Numbered from the stretch's first letter, positions 45,458-55,074 are shown. The stretch is 64,000 nt of DNA from Paraplanobispora takensis (GCF_016863195.1 NZ_BOOK01000021.1:62001-126000); one strand, 5' to 3'. The notes: generated by a model from the sequence alone, not told the origin. Program-made: numbers and translations.

Positions 45458-48232
45458 TCACTCCTGGGCGAGGATCCGCGCCAGCGGGAGGCGCTGGACG
45501 AGCAGGGCGGGGGCGGCCGAGGCGAGGGCGGCCAGCGCGACGGCGACCCCCGCCGCGGCCAGCGCCCCCGTGATCACCGCGACCGGCAGCCCGCCCGTCA
45601 GCGCGAACGCCGCCGCCGCTCCGCCCGCCGCCCCGGCCAGCGCCCCGAGCAGGCCGATGCCCGTCCCCTCCAGCACGATCAGCCGGGCGAGCGCGCCGCC
45701 CGGCCAGCCGGACCCGCGCAGCGCCGCCAGCTCGGTGTCACGCTCGCGCATGCCCAGGTAGAGCACGTCGGCCACGGCCAGCGCGGCCAGCGCGAACATC
45801 ACCGCGACCGCCGCGTAGTCGGCCGGGCGGGCCTGGACCACGATGGCGTCACCCAGCAGCGAGCCCACCACCCGGCCCCGGAAGCCGTGGGTGACGCCGA
45901 GCAGCACCGTCAGCCCGAAGACCGCGACCGCGAGCGTGGCCGCGCCCAGCAGGGTCCGGCCGGGGACCCGGGACAGCCCGGCCAGCGCGAGCCCGGCCAC
46001 CCCGCGGGGCGAGCGGGCCCGGCGCGGCAGCCGTACGGCGGGCCGTACCGCCTCGGCGGGCGGCACCCGCGAGGCCCGCCAGGCCGGGACCAGGCCCGCC
46101 AGCAGCGCCAGCAGCACCGCCGCCGGGACGGCCAGCCAGATCCGCTGTCCCGGCGGGGCCACCCCGGACCACGCCGCGACCGGCCCGGCCAGCCCGGCCG
46201 AGGCCGTACCGGCCAGCAGGCCGATCACGCCCACCTCCGACAGCACGGTCCCGAACAGCTTCGGCCGCGACCAGCCCAGGCAGGCCAGCACGCCCAGCTC
46301 GGCCCGGCGGGCCCGCACGGCCGCCGCCGCGCCGTTCAGCACGAACAGCGCGCACACGGCCAGGACCAGCACGAACAGCACCAGCGACTTGCGGTCGGCG
46401 GCGTTGAGGATCCGGTAGGCGACGCCCTTGTCCACCCAGTCCTCCTCCAGGGTGAGCGCGGGGCGGCCGTAGGACCCGGCGGGCAGCTCCACGGTGACCG
46501 GCGAGGGTGAGGAGCCGAGCGTGATGTCCACCTCCAGGCCGGTGGCGGCGACGATGTCCCGGGCGACCTGGCTGATCCGCTCGCGGCTGACCGGGTCGGT
46601 CCCCACGACGCCGGAGACCCGCACCCGGATCACGCTCAGCGGCGCCTTCGCCGCGGGCCGTCCCTCGGTCTTCTCCGCGATCTTCCGCATGTCCTGGAGG
46701 TTGGCCAGGAGCAGCGGCGGCGACTGGAGATAGCCGGCGACGTTGTCATTGGGCAGCAGGGACCGGTTCCCGAGCAGGCCGGCGGTCCGCCCGTCGCCGG
46801 GCGCGGCGACGGGCGGGTTGTAGGTCTCCATCGGCAGCCGGGTCAGCTCGCTGAACCCGGGGAGCTTGGCGGGGTCGAACCGGCCGACGACGCGGGAGGT
46901 GAGACCGTCGGCCACCGTGCCCTCGACCGTCCTCGGGGTCAGTTGCCGGAACTGGGTGTCGGCCGCTCCCACGGGCGCGATCGACAGGTCGCTCCCCCAC
47001 TCGTCACCGGCGTGCGGGTTCTTCCAGACCTCCGTCTCGTTGCGCACCGGGAGCGCGGCGAGCCTGCGCCCGCCCCGCTCGCGGTAGGAGGTGGGCCCCG
47101 ACGTCCAGTACCGCTTCAACGGCAGGTAGTGCCCTGCCGGAATGTCCGACCACTGCGTGAGCATCCGCTCGTAGACCTGCTCGGCGCCGATCGTCACCCG
47201 CCTGATCACCTCGCCCCGGTGCGTGTCCAGGTAGGGCAGGAACTTCCCGGCCGGCACCCCCTGGACGACCCGCTCCGCCGCCTCCCGGGGCAGCCTGCGG
47301 ATCACGATCTCGTCCTGCTGGTCGGCGTAGGGGACCGAGGAGGCGAGCAGCTTGATCTCACCGGAGGTCTCGGCGGGCGTGTCGTCCTTGAGATAGCGTC
47401 CCCCCACCATCGCGCGGTCCAGGCCGGTCAGCCGGGCCTCCGCGTCCGGATCGACGGCGGCGAGCACGAACGGGAAACTCTGGCTGATCACGACGGTCGC
47501 CCGCCCGGTCCGCAGGCCGATGTTGGAGGGGTCGAACTCTCCCCAGCCCGTCTTCAGCGACCAGTAGTGGGCGACCGGAAGCCTCCCCTCGGAAGGATAG
47601 GAGCTCGCCCGCGCCGAATTCTCCGGCCAGCCGAGCGAGGTCTTCAGGGGGGCCCGCCGATCGCCGGGGAGCACCTCCTGGGCCCCCATGACGAGAGTGG
47701 CGTTCTTCCGCTTGAGCTCGTCGAAGCCGAGCGCGACCGGACGGCGGGTCATGTACTCGTACTGCGGCTGCCGGAACGGGATGCGGGTCAGACCCCGGTC
47801 GGTGACCCGGGTGCGCTCCACCCGGAACATGGTGCGGTCGCCCTCGTGGAGCAGGTCCGTCACGTCGATCGCCTCGGTGCCGCCCTGCGTCACATAGCCG
47901 ATCATGGCGATGGGGGCGGCGACCTCGACGCCGTCGATCCGCCTGACCTTCTCGTACTGCTCCATGCCGATCCCGCCGAAGATGCCCGACAGATAGTTGG
48001 CGCGCACCAGGCCCTGCGAGCGCTCCAGAGCGGTGGCCGAGCCCTTGGGGCGGACCAGGATGTCGTACTGCGAGCGGAAGTTCTTCCCGACCGCGCCGAC
48101 GATCTCCAGGCGCTGGGTCTCGGCGGTGCCGGTCAGCACGGTGAAGGCGGTGGCCGCGACCACGACGCCGAGCAGCAGCACCAGCGCCCGGCCGATCCGG
48201 TGGCGGAGCTGGGCCCGGACCAGGCGGGTCAC
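45458..48232 (-). CDS. FtsX/MacB-type ABC transporter permease
   Basis: This 924-residue permease has an N-terminal membrane helix, a very long extracytoplasmic domain (about residues 40-600), three helices (LVLFVLVLAVCALFVLNGAA...), and a second FtsX-like membrane block near the C-terminus. With the adjoining MacB/LolD-type ATPase it probably forms a mechanotransmission exporter for lipids, peptides or drugs. The GTG start overlaps the ATPase stop as GTGA. The size fits actinomycete two-block FtsX permeases. Confidence 0.88.
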   Translation of the reverse strand: MTRLVRAQLRHRIGRALVLLLGVVVAATAFTVLTGTAETQRLEIVGAVGKNFRSQYDILVRPKGSATALERSQGLVRANYLSGIFGGIGMEQYEKVRRIDGVEVAAPIAMIGYVTQGGTEAIDVTDLLHEGDRTMFRVERTRVTDRGLTRIPFRQPQYEYMTRRPVALGFDELKRKNATLVMGAQEVLPGDRRAPLKTSLGWPENSARASSYPSEGRLPVAHYWSLKTGWGEFDPSNIGLRTGRATVVISQSFPFVLAAVDPDAEARLTGLDRAMVGGRYLKDDTPAETSGEIKLLASSVPYADQQDEIVIRRLPREAAERVVQGVPAGKFLPYLDTHRGEVIRRVTIGAEQVYERMLTQWSDIPAGHYLPLKRYWTSGPTSYRERGGRRLAALPVRNETEVWKNPHAGDEWGSDLSIAPVGAADTQFRQLTPRTVEGTVADGLTSRVVGRFDPAKLPGFSELTRLPMETYNPPVAAPGDGRTAGLLGNRSLLPNDNVAGYLQSPPLLLANLQDMRKIAEKTEGRPAAKAPLSVIRVRVSGVVGTDPVSRERISQVARDIVAATGLEVDITLGSSPSPVTVELPAGSYGRPALTLEEDWVDKGVAYRILNAADRKSLVLFVLVLAVCALFVLNGAAAAVRARRAELGVLACLGWSRPKLFGTVLSEVGVIGLLAGTASAGLAGPVAAWSGVAPPGQRIWLAVPAAVLLALLAGLVPAWRASRVPPAEAVRPAVRLPRRARSPRGVAGLALAGLSRVPGRTLLGAATLAVAVFGLTVLLGVTHGFRGRVVGSLLGDAIVVQARPADYAAVAVMFALAALAVADVLYLGMRERDTELAALRGSGWPGGALARLIVLEGTGIGLLGALAGAAGGAAAAFALTGGLPVAVITGALAAAGVAVALAALASAAPALLVQRLPLARILAQE

Positions 48233-48939
48233 CCGAGGCGCCCGATCCGGTCGAGGACGTTCTCGGCGGGCGTCACCCGGTCGTCACCGACGATCCGGCC
48301 GTCGCGCATCCGCACCACCCGGTCGCACGCCGCCGCCACCTCGGGGTTGTGGGTGGCCAGCAGCATGGTCATGCCGTACTCCTCGCGGAGGGTGAACAGC
48401 AGGTCGACGATCTCCTGCCCGGTGACGCTGTCGAGGTTGCCGGTCGGCTCGTCGGCCAGCAGCAGGGGCGGATGCCCGATCAGCGCGCGGGCGATGGCCA
48501 CCCGCTGCTGCTGGCCGCCGGACAGCTCGCCGGGCAGCGCCCGCTCCCGGTCCGCCAGCCCGACCGCCTCCAGCAGCTCGCGGGCCCGCGCCCGGCGGTC
48601 GAAGTCCACCCGGCGCGGCAGCACCGGGGCCAGGACGTTGTCCAGCACGCTCAGCGCGGGCAGCAGGTGGAAGCGCTGGAAGACGAAGCCGACCCGGCGC
48701 CGGTGCCGGTCGAGGCCCCGGCGCCTGAGGGTGTCGACGCGCTCCCCGGCCACATGGACCTCGCCCCCGTCCGGGAGGTCCATCGCGCCGACGAGGTGGA
48801 GCAGCGTGGACTTGCCCGCCCCGGACGGGCCCATGAGGGCGACTGCCTGACCGGCCTCGATCTCCAGGTCGATCCCGTCCAGCGCCCTGGCCGGCCCGTA
48901 GGCACGGCTGACGTCTCGCACACTGATCACAACGCCCAT
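48229..48939 (-). CDS. MacB/LolD-type ABC transporter ATP-binding protein
   Basis: This 236-residue ATPase has Walker A GPSGAGKST (residues 37-45), signature LSGGQQQR, Walker B LLLADEPTGNLDS (the NLDS form is diagnostic of LolD/MacB ATPases) and the H-loop ATHNPE. It drives the co-transcribed FtsX-type permease. It starts at an ATG whose upstream region is shared with the divergent padR gene and contains a long inverted repeat. Confidence 0.92.
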   Translation of the reverse strand: MGVVISVRDVSRAYGPARALDGIDLEIEAGQAVALMGPSGAGKSTLLHLVGAMDLPDGGEVHVAGERVDTLRRRGLDRHRRRVGFVFQRFHLLPALSVLDNVLAPVLPRRVDFDRRARARELLEAVGLADRERALPGELSGGQQQRVAIARALIGHPPLLLADEPTGNLDSVTGQEIVDLLFTLREEYGMTMLLATHNPEVAAACDRVVRMRDGRIVGDDRVTPAENVLDRIGRLG

Positions 48940-48940
48940 G

Positions 48941-49000
48941 TCCCTACATTGTCACAATGCAGGAAGGCCGGGAAGGCTCTATCTTGTGACAATGTAGGGA
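48941..49000. promoter_or_regulatory. Paired PadR operator between the exporter and padR genes
   Basis: A perfect 17-bp inverted repeat (48941-48957 with 48984-49000) spans almost the whole 63-bp divergent intergenic region. Each arm contains an ACATTGTCACAA element, and the left arm forms the smaller palindrome CATTGT-C-ACAATG. Two symmetric sites abutting both start codons imply simultaneous repression of exporter and padR by PadR. Confidence 0.75.
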
Positions 49001-49002
49001 CC

Positions 49003-49611
49003 ATGCCGCTCAGTCACGCCGTCCTCGCCCTCCTCGCCGACGGACCCAGCCACGGCTACGAGCTCAAGTCGAAGTTCGAGTCGGCCGTCGGCCCGCAGTG
49101 GGGCGGCCTCAACATCGGGCACCTGTACCAGATCCTCGACCGGCTGGTCAGGGACGGCCACGTCATCCGCAGCCACGTCGCGCAGAGCGACCGCCCGGAC
49201 AAGACGCTCTACCGGCTCACCGAGGCGGGGGCCGGGGAACTGCGTGAGTGGGCTGTCTCCCCCTGGGCCCGCGTGTCGGGGTTCCGGGACGAGCTGTTCC
49301 TCAAACTGCTCGCCGGCACCCGGCTGGGCCCCCAGACCCTCTCCGCGTTCGTCTCCGCGCAGCGCCAGGCCTACCTGTCGGACCTGGCGGCGCTGACCCG
49401 CCTGCGCCGCGAGCAGGACGACCCGCTGGTCTCCCTGCTCGTCGACGCGGCGATCGCGCACACCCGGGCCGACCTGCAGGTCGTCGACGGCGCCGAGGAG
49501 CGCCTGGCCGCGTCGGCCGCGCACGCCGGGGAGGTGCACGCCGTACGGCCCGAGGCCGCGGCCGGGGACGTGCACGCCGTACGGCCCGAGGCCGCGGCCG
49601 GGGAGGCCTGA
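49003..49611 (+). CDS. PadR-family transcriptional regulator
   Basis: This 202-residue PadR regulator has a winged helix (LSHAVLALLADGPSHGYELKSKFE, NIGHLYQILDRLVRDGHV) and a helical effector domain. It is divergent from the exporter genes and almost certainly represses them through the paired palindrome at 48941-49000. The C-terminal tail carries a perfect 12-residue duplication (VHAVRPEAAAGD/E) from a 36-bp DNA repeat. The ATG at 49003 follows the operator directly, so translation may be leaderless or use weak AGGGA. Confidence 0.9.
   Translation: MPLSHAVLALLADGPSHGYELKSKFESAVGPQWGGLNIGHLYQILDRLVRDGHVIRSHVAQSDRPDKTLYRLTEAGAGELREWAVSPWARVSGFRDELFLKLLAGTRLGPQTLSAFVSAQRQAYLSDLAALTRLRREQDDPLVSLLVDAAIAHTRADLQVVDGAEERLAASAAHAGEVHAVRPEAAAGDVHAVRPEAAAGEA
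49534..49605 (+). repeat. 36-bp tandem duplication in the padR 3' end
   Basis: A 36-bp unit starts at 49534 and repeats from 49570, essentially identical, encoding VHAVRPEAAAGD then VHAVRPEAAAGE. It keeps the frame, so the protein gains a 12-residue duplicated tail just before the stop at 49611. Confidence 0.8.
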
Positions 49612-49684
49612 GCCGGGACGGGGCAGCATGGGGGATTTCGCTCGGCGGGTCCTGGCCGTTAGGCTGGCGGCGACACCGATGAAC

Positions 49685-49896
49685 CCGTGCGGGAGAGCGT
49701 CCTGACATCCAGCCCAGGACCCCTGAAGGAGCAAGCCCTCCCCGCGAACCTCTCAAGGCAAAGGACCGTGCGGGTAGGTGCCCTCTGGAAAGCAGGCCTC
49801 CGGGGTCTCGCCGAAGGTGAAAGTCCGGTAAAAACCGGGCGAAGCTCTCAGGCAACCATGACAGAGGGGGAGGATGCTCTCATCCGACCCCTGTCT
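49685..49896 (+). ncRNA. Tandem glycine riboswitch
   Basis: Two glycine aptamers lie upstream of gcvT. The first runs from about 49685 (GCGGGAGAG) through GAAGGAGCAAG, a CTCTCAAGGCA core (49750-49760) and AGGACCG to CTCTGGAAAGCA near 49792. The second has GCCGAAGGTGAAAG and CTCTCAGGCAACC (from 49845) and ends with ACAGAGGG. A final stem-loop (49860-49869 with 49888-49895, inner hairpin 72-76/81-85) precedes the gcvT ribosome-binding site and is probably the expression platform. Glycine binding would turn on glycine cleavage. Confidence 0.93.
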
Positions 49897-49907
49897 GAGG
49901 TGCGAAC

Positions 49908-50996
49908 ATGTCCCGACCCACGCCGCTGCGCGGCGTCCACGAGGCTCTCGGCGCCACGCTGACCGACTTCGCGGGCTGGCTGATGCCGCTCCGCTACGGC
50001 AGCGAGTCCGCCGAGCACAACGCGGTCCGCCAGGCGGCGGGCCTGTTCGACCTGTCCCACATGGGCGAGATCTTCGTGACCGGGCCGCAGGCCGCCGAGG
50101 CCCTCGACTACGCGCTCGTCGGCTACATCTCCGCGCTGGAGCCCGGCCGCGCCCGCTACACGATGATCGTGAACGCCGAGGGCGGCGTGCTGGACGACCT
50201 GATCGTCTACCGCCTCGCGCCGGAGGAGTTCATGGTCGTCGCCAACGCCTCCAACTACCCGATGGTCGCCGCCGAGCTGACCGAGCGCGCCAAGGCGTTC
50301 GACGCGGTCGTGGACGACCGCTCGGACCGCTACGCGCTGGTCGCCGTGCAGGGGCCGCGGTCCCAGGAGATCCTCGCCACGCTCACCGACGCCGACCTCG
50401 GCGGGCTCAAGTACTACGCGGGCCTGCCCGCCACGGTCGCCGGCCGCCCGGCGCTCATCGCCCGCACCGGCTACACCGGCGAGGACGGGTTCGAGCTGTT
50501 CGTCGAGGGCGCCGACGCCGAGCCGCTGTGGGCCGCGCTCACCGAGGCCGGTGAGCCGTACGGCCTGCGCCCGGCCGGGCTGTCCGCGCGCGACACGCTC
50601 CGCCTCGAGGCGGGCATGCCGCTGTACGGCAACGAGCTGTCGGCCGCTCTGACCCCGTTCGACGCGGGCCTGGGCCGTGTGGTGAGGTTTGACAAACCGG
50701 GCGACTTCGTCGGCCGGGCCGCCCTGGAACCGCTCAAGGACGTCCCGCCGTCCCGCCGCCTGGTGGGCCTGGTCGCGACCGGGCGCCGGGTTCCCCGGCA
50801 CGGCTATCCGGTGGTGGACGCCGGCGGCGCGGTCGTCGGCGAGGTCACCAGCGGGGCGCCCTCCCAGTCCCTGGGCAGGCCCATCGCGATGGCGTACGTG
50901 GACGACGGCCCGACCGAAGGTCTGGCCGTGGACATCCGGGGTAGCCACGAGCCGGTCGAGGTCGTCGACCTGCCTTTCTATCGGAGGAACAAGTGA
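49908..50996 (+). CDS. gcvT: Glycine cleavage system T protein (aminomethyltransferase)
   Basis: This 362-residue T protein transfers the methylene group from the lipoyl-bound aminomethyl intermediate to tetrahydrofolate, releasing ammonia. Recognisable features are FAGWLMPLRYG, FDLSHMGEI, ARYTMIVNAEGGVLDDLIVYRL and the RTGYTGEDGFELF motif. GAGGTG precedes the ATG at 49908. It lies directly behind a glycine riboswitch and overlaps gcvH by four bases. The P protein gene is not in the window. Confidence 0.96.
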   Translation: MSRPTPLRGVHEALGATLTDFAGWLMPLRYGSESAEHNAVRQAAGLFDLSHMGEIFVTGPQAAEALDYALVGYISALEPGRARYTMIVNAEGGVLDDLIVYRLAPEEFMVVANASNYPMVAAELTERAKAFDAVVDDRSDRYALVAVQGPRSQEILATLTDADLGGLKYYAGLPATVAGRPALIARTGYTGEDGFELFVEGADAEPLWAALTEAGEPYGLRPAGLSARDTLRLEAGMPLYGNELSAALTPFDAGLGRVVRFDKPGDFVGRAALEPLKDVPPSRRLVGLVATGRRVPRHGYPVVDAGGAVVGEVTSGAPSQSLGRPIAMAYVDDGPTEGLAVDIRGSHEPVEVVDLPFYRRNK

Positions 50997-51382
50997 GCAG
51001 CATTCCCGAAGAGCTGAACTACACCAAGGAGCACGAGTGGATCGCCGGCGTCGACGACGGCCTGACCCTGACGGTGGGCATCACCGCCTACGCCGCCGAG
51101 GCCCTCGGTGACGTGGTGTACGTGCAGGTCCCCGAGGTGGGTGCCTCCATCGCCGCCGGTGACGCGGTCGGCGAGGTCGAGTCGACCAAGTCGGTGAGCG
51201 ACATCTACGCTCCCGTGGCCGGTGAGATCGTCGAGGTCAACGCTGCCGTCGTGGACGACCCGTCGCTGGTCAACAGCGACCCCTACGGCGAGGGCTGGCT
51301 GTTCCGCGTCCGCCTGGAGGGCGACGCCGACGACCTGCTGTCCGCCCAGGAGTATGCCGCCCTCACCTCTGGCGAGTCCTGA
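50993..51382 (+). CDS. gcvH: Glycine cleavage system H protein
   Basis: This 129-residue H protein shuttles the aminomethyl group between the P, T and L proteins on a lipoyl arm. Lys66 in GEVESTKSVSD is the lipoylation site, and the YTKEHEWI opening is typical. The GTG start overlaps the gcvT stop as GTGA, so translation is coupled. Length and sequence are ordinary for the family. Confidence 0.97.
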   Translation: MSSIPEELNYTKEHEWIAGVDDGLTLTVGITAYAAEALGDVVYVQVPEVGASIAAGDAVGEVESTKSVSDIYAPVAGEIVEVNAAVVDDPSLVNSDPYGEGWLFRVRLEGDADDLLSAQEYAALTSGES

Positions 51383-51395
51383 TATTTCACCTATT

Positions 51396-51438
51396 GCCGT
51401 GATCGTGCGGGCCGCCACCGGGCGCGCACGGTCACGGC
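51396..51438 (+). terminator. Hairpin between gcvH and sdaA
   Basis: A 14-bp stem with one G-T pair (51396-51409 with 51425-51438) and a 15-base loop occupies most of the 75-bp gcvH-sdaA gap, ending 19 bp before the sdaA ATG. It could be an attenuating terminator that lowers sdaA expression relative to gcvTH, or an mRNA-stabilising structure. Confidence 0.5.
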
Positions 51439-51457
51439 GGCACGAAGGACCGGATCA

Positions 51458-52834
51458 ATGGCGATCAGCGTCTTCGACCTCTTCAAGGTCGGCATCGGCC
51501 CCTCCAGCTCGCACACCGGCGGGCCGATGGCCGCCGCCCACAAGTTCGCCCGCGGCCTGGACGGCGACGGGCTGCTGGACAAGACCGCCCGGGTCGAGGC
51601 GATCCTGTACGGCTCGCTCGGGCTCACCGGCAAGGGCCACGGCAGCGACAAGGCCGTCCTGCTCGGCCTGTCCGGCGAGAAGCCCGAGCTCGTCGACGTC
51701 GACTCCGTCGACGGGCGGCTGGCCGCCATGAAGGACTCGGGCACCATCCGCCTGTACGGCTCCCGCGAGATCCCCTTCGTGGTCGGCGAGGACCTCGTCT
51801 TCGAGCGCAAGATCTCCCTGCCCGGCCACCCGAACGGCATGCGCTTCACCGCCTTCGACGAGGCGGGGGAGATCCTGCGGCAGAAGGTCTACTACTCGGT
51901 CGGCGGCGGCTTCGTCGTGGACGAGAACGCCACCGGCGCCGACCGGATCAAGGCCGACGACACCGTCCTGCCCCACCACTTCACCACGGCCGCCGAGCTG
52001 CTGGCCCACTGCCACGAGACGGGCCTGTCGATCTCCGGGCTGATGCTGGAGAACGAGAAGGCCTTCGGCCGCACCGAGGCCGAGATCCGCTCGGGGCTGC
52101 TGCACCTGTGGCAGGTCATGACCGAGTGCGTGAACCGCGGGATCGCCAAGGAGGGCGTGCTGCCCGGCGGGCTGAAGGTCCGCAGGCGCGCCCACCAGCT
52201 GCACCGGCAGCTGCAGAGCGAGTCCCCCGAGAAGGACTCCCTGCAGACGATGGACTGGGTCTCACTGTTCGCCCTGGCGGTCAACGAGGAGAACGCCGCC
52301 GGCGGCCGGATCGTCACCGCCCCCACCAACGGCGCGGCGGGCATCATCCCGGCCGTGCTCACCTACTACGACCGGTTCGTCCACCGGGCCGACGACGACG
52401 GCGTGGTGCGCTTCCTGCTCACCGCCGGGGCGGTCGGCGTGCTGTTCAAGGAGAACGCCTCCATCTCCGGCGCCGAGGTCGGCTGCCAGGGCGAGGTCGG
52501 CTCGGCCTGCTCGATGGCCGCCGCCGGGCTCACCGAGGTCCTGGGCGGCACCCCCGAGCAGGTGGAGAACGCCGCGGAGATCGGCATCGAGCACAACCTG
52601 GGCCTGACCTGCGACCCGATCGGCGGCCTGGTGCAGATCCCGTGCATCGAGCGCAACGCGGTGGCCTCCATCAAGGCCATCACCGCCTCGCGGATCGCGC
52701 TGCGCGGCGACGGCCGGCACTTCGTCTCGCTCGACAAGGCCATCAAGACGATGCGCGACACCGGCCGCGACATGCTGGACAAGTACAAGGAGACCAGCCG
52801 CGGCGGCCTGGCCGTCAACGTCATCGAGTGCTGA
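51458..52834 (+). CDS. sdaA: L-serine ammonia-lyase, iron-sulfur-dependent
   Basis: This 458-residue fused-chain L-serine dehydratase converts serine to pyruvate and ammonia using a 4Fe-4S cluster. It has [15 protein letters not shown] at the start and the cluster cysteines in [16 protein letters not shown] and [19 protein letters not shown]. Next to the glycine cleavage genes it completes glycine-to-serine-to-pyruvate disposal. AAGGA precedes the ATG at 51458. It is probably co-transcribed with gcvTH unless the intervening hairpin stops transcription. Confidence 0.95.
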   Translation: MAISVFDLFKVGIGPSSSHTGGPMAAAHKFARGLDGDGLLDKTARVEAILYGSLGLTGKGHGSDKAVLLGLSGEKPELVDVDSVDGRLAAMKDSGTIRLYGSREIPFVVGEDLVFERKISLPGHPNGMRFTAFDEAGEILRQKVYYSVGGGFVVDENATGADRIKADDTVLPHHFTTAAELLAHCHETGLSISGLMLENEKAFGRTEAEIRSGLLHLWQVMTECVNRGIAKEGVLPGGLKVRRRAHQLHRQLQSESPEKDSLQTMDWVSLFALAVNEENAAGGRIVTAPTNGAAGIIPAVLTYYDRFVHRADDDGVVRFLLTAGAVGVLFKENASISGAEVGCQGEVGSACSMAAAGLTEVLGGTPEQVENAAEIGIEHNLGLTCDPIGGLVQIPCIERNAVASIKAITASRIALRGDGRHFVSLDKAIKTMRDTGRDMLDKYKETSRGGLAVNVIEC

Positions 52835-52934
52835 CCTCGCCGGAAACATCACCACGAAGTTCGCAATCTCGTACAGTAGCCCGCAGCCCTGCGGTTATCG
52901 TTTGGGACCTGTTCACGAAGGTCTGGAGGTCTCG

Positions 52935-54821
52935 GTGACGACGGGAACCCGGCCGGTGGGGCGATTCCTCCGCGCGCACTGGCTGTTCGCGGTCGCGCTG
53001 CTGGTCGGCGGCGGGCTGCGCGCCCTGGCCGTGCTCGGCTACCGCCCCGCCCTGTGGTTCTGGGCGGACTCCTTCGTCTACCTCAACGCCGGCCTCGACC
53101 CCCGGCCCATGGAGTCGCGTCCCTCGGGCTACTCGCTGTTCCTGTGGCTGCTGAGCCCCCTGCAGAGCGTCCAGACCGTGGTGGTGGCCCAGCACCTGCT
53201 CGGGCTGGCCATCGCCGTGTGCGTCTATCTCCTGCTGCGCCGGCTGGCCGGCCTGCCGGGCTGGGGCGCCACGCTCGCCTCGCTCCCCGCCCTGCTGGAC
53301 GTCCACCAGATCCAGCTCGAACACCTGGTCATGGCGGACCTGCTCTTCCAGTTCCTGGTGGTGCTGGCGATCACGCTGCTGCTGTGGAGGCGGCGGCCCG
53401 GCCCCTGGGTCGCGCTGCTGGCCGGGCTCCTGCTGGGCGCGGCCACCGTCACCCGGACCGTCGGGCTGCCGATCATCGCCGTGGTGCTGGTCGCCCTGGT
53501 CATCCGCCGGGCGGGATGGCGGGCCGTGGCCGCCACCGCGACGGCGGGCGTGCTCGTGCTCGGCGGCTACGCCGCCTGGTTCAAGACCGAGTTCGGCACC
53601 TACGGCCTGACCCGGGGCAACGCCTTCCTGTGGGCGCGCACGATGACCTTCGCCGACTGCGCGGAGATCCTGCCCACCGGCCCGGAGGCCGCGCTCTGCC
53701 CCACCGACCCGCTGGGACAGCGCAAGCCGCCGCCCGTCTACATCTGGGACGGCCAGTCCCCGTTCAACAAGGTCAAGGGCAGCTGGGCCGAGCGCGACGC
53801 GCTCGCCGGCGACTTCGCCGTCCAGGCCGTCAAGGCCCAGCCGGTGGAGTTCCTGCAGGCCGGGCTGGCCGACCTGGCGCACGTCTTCGACTGGACCCGC
53901 CGCGTCTACCCGACCGAGGGAGACCAGAGCGCCTACGTCTTCCCCGACACCGCCGGGTCCCTGCCGGACTCCCCCGCCTCCCGCGGCCGCACCGCCGACG
54001 AGCTCACCACCGCCTACCAGGGCGAGCCCGGCGACCCGGCGATCGTCGAACCGTACGCCGGCTGGCTGCGCGCCTACCAGGAGCACGGGTACCTGCGCGG
54101 TCCCTTCCTCGCCGTCGTCCTGGCCATCGGCCTGATCGGCGTGCTGACCCGGTTGCGCACCTCCTACGAGGGGCCCGCCGAGCGGTCCGGCCGCGGCGCC
54201 CACCGGGAGGATCCCGGGGCCGGACCCGGCCGCTGGGCCCTGGGCGGCGCGGTCCTGCTGCCGTGGGCGGTCGCGGCCGCGCTCGTCGCGCTGCCGCCGT
54301 TCGTGGCGGCCTTCGACCACCGCTACGTGGTGCCCGCCGTGCCGCTGGCGTGCCTGGCCGCCGGGCTGGCCTTCGGCGCGCGCAGGCCGTACGGGCCCGA
54401 CCGGCAGGACGAGGCCCCCGAAGCGGAGCCGCGCGAGGAGACCCGCGAGGAGGCGCCGACGGCGGTGGCCGCGGCCCCGTCGCACGGCCTCTGGCCGGCG
54501 CCGCCCTCAGCGGCGGCGGACGTGCAGGCGGACCAGGGCGCCCAGACGCTCGTCCCCAAGCGTCCTGCGCACCCTGTTGACGGCGTCCTCGTTCATCCGC
54601 GCCACGAGGGCGCCGATGTCGGCCGAGGGCCCGCAGCCGACCGCGATCCGGACCCGGTCGCCTTCCACGGCCCTGACCCTGATCCGGCTCAGCCCTTCGA
54701 CTTCTTTAAGAGCGACCCCAAGCATCGCGGTCCCGGTCCCGCTGCGGCTCCCCCAGCGCCCCCAGCCCAGGGAGCACAGCAGCCACCGCACGGCAACCAG
54801 CGCCAGTACTACAAGTACTAG
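52935..54821 (+). CDS. GT-C-type membrane glycosyltransferase with an antisense-overlapping tail
   Basis: This frame of 628 residues encodes a polytopic protein with about 9-11 helices, an early [10 protein letters not shown] loop bearing the expected acidic pair, and a periplasmic loop. It resembles polyprenyl-phosphate-sugar-dependent mannosyltransferases (GT39/DUF-type). The GTG at 52935 has GGAGG six bases upstream. The last 105 codons (from about 54507) run antisense over the conserved amaP gene and look like a Pro/Asp/His-rich shadow, so the original stop was probably lost. Function beyond glycosyl transfer is unknown. Confidence 0.72.
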   Translation: MTTGTRPVGRFLRAHWLFAVALLVGGGLRALAVLGYRPALWFWADSFVYLNAGLDPRPMESRPSGYSLFLWLLSPLQSVQTVVVAQHLLGLAIAVCVYLLLRRLAGLPGWGATLASLPALLDVHQIQLEHLVMADLLFQFLVVLAITLLLWRRRPGPWVALLAGLLLGAATVTRTVGLPIIAVVLVALVIRRAGWRAVAATATAGVLVLGGYAAWFKTEFGTYGLTRGNAFLWARTMTFADCAEILPTGPEAALCPTDPLGQRKPPPVYIWDGQSPFNKVKGSWAERDALAGDFAVQAVKAQPVEFLQAGLADLAHVFDWTRRVYPTEGDQSAYVFPDTAGSLPDSPASRGRTADELTTAYQGEPGDPAIVEPYAGWLRAYQEHGYLRGPFLAVVLAIGLIGVLTRLRTSYEGPAERSGRGAHREDPGAGPGRWALGGAVLLPWAVAAALVALPPFVAAFDHRYVVPAVPLACLAAGLAFGARRPYGPDRQDEAPEAEPREETREEAPTAVAAAPSHGLWPAPPSAAADVQADQGAQTLVPKRPAHPVDGVLVHPRHEGADVGRGPAADRDPDPVAFHGPDPDPAQPFDFFKSDPKHRGPGPAAAPPAPPAQGAQQPPHGNQRQYYKY

Positions 54822-55007
54822 CGCGACCAGCCAGCCCGGCCACGGATCGTCGGCCAGCCGGGCCGGAAGCCCGGGATCCAGGACCGGCTCGCCGGCCGGC
54901 CGGCCGGGAATCCTCTCCTGCCCCCGCGCCAGGCCGTAGATCCCGGCCCCGGCCAGCACCACCCCGGTGACGGCCAGACCGATCCGGTTGCCCATGTACG
55001 CCTTCAT
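54507..55007 (-). CDS. amaP: Alkaline shock membrane-anchor protein AmaP-like
   Basis: This 166-residue protein has two membrane helices ([18 protein letters not shown] and [19 protein letters not shown]) and a C-terminal cytoplasmic Asp23-like domain ([23 protein letters not shown]). AmaP anchors Asp23/Gls24 stress proteins to the membrane. The ATG at 55007 is used. A DUF6286 gene lies 67 bp upstream, as in other actinomycete Asp23 clusters, but no Asp23 gene is next to them here. Its 3' half overlaps the convergent glycosyltransferase frame by 315 bp. Confidence 0.82.
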   Translation of the reverse strand: MKAYMGNRIGLAVTGVVLAGAGIYGLARGQERIPGRPAGEPVLDPGLPARLADDPWPGWLVALVLVVLALVAVRWLLCSLGWGRWGSRSGTGTAMLGVALKEVEGLSRIRVRAVEGDRVRIAVGCGPSADIGALVARMNEDAVNRVRRTLGDERLGALVRLHVRRR

Positions 55008-55074
55008 CACCACTCCCGCCCACGTGTCCGCCCCATGCGCGTCCGCACCATGATCCGGTCGCCGTCCCCGGGCG

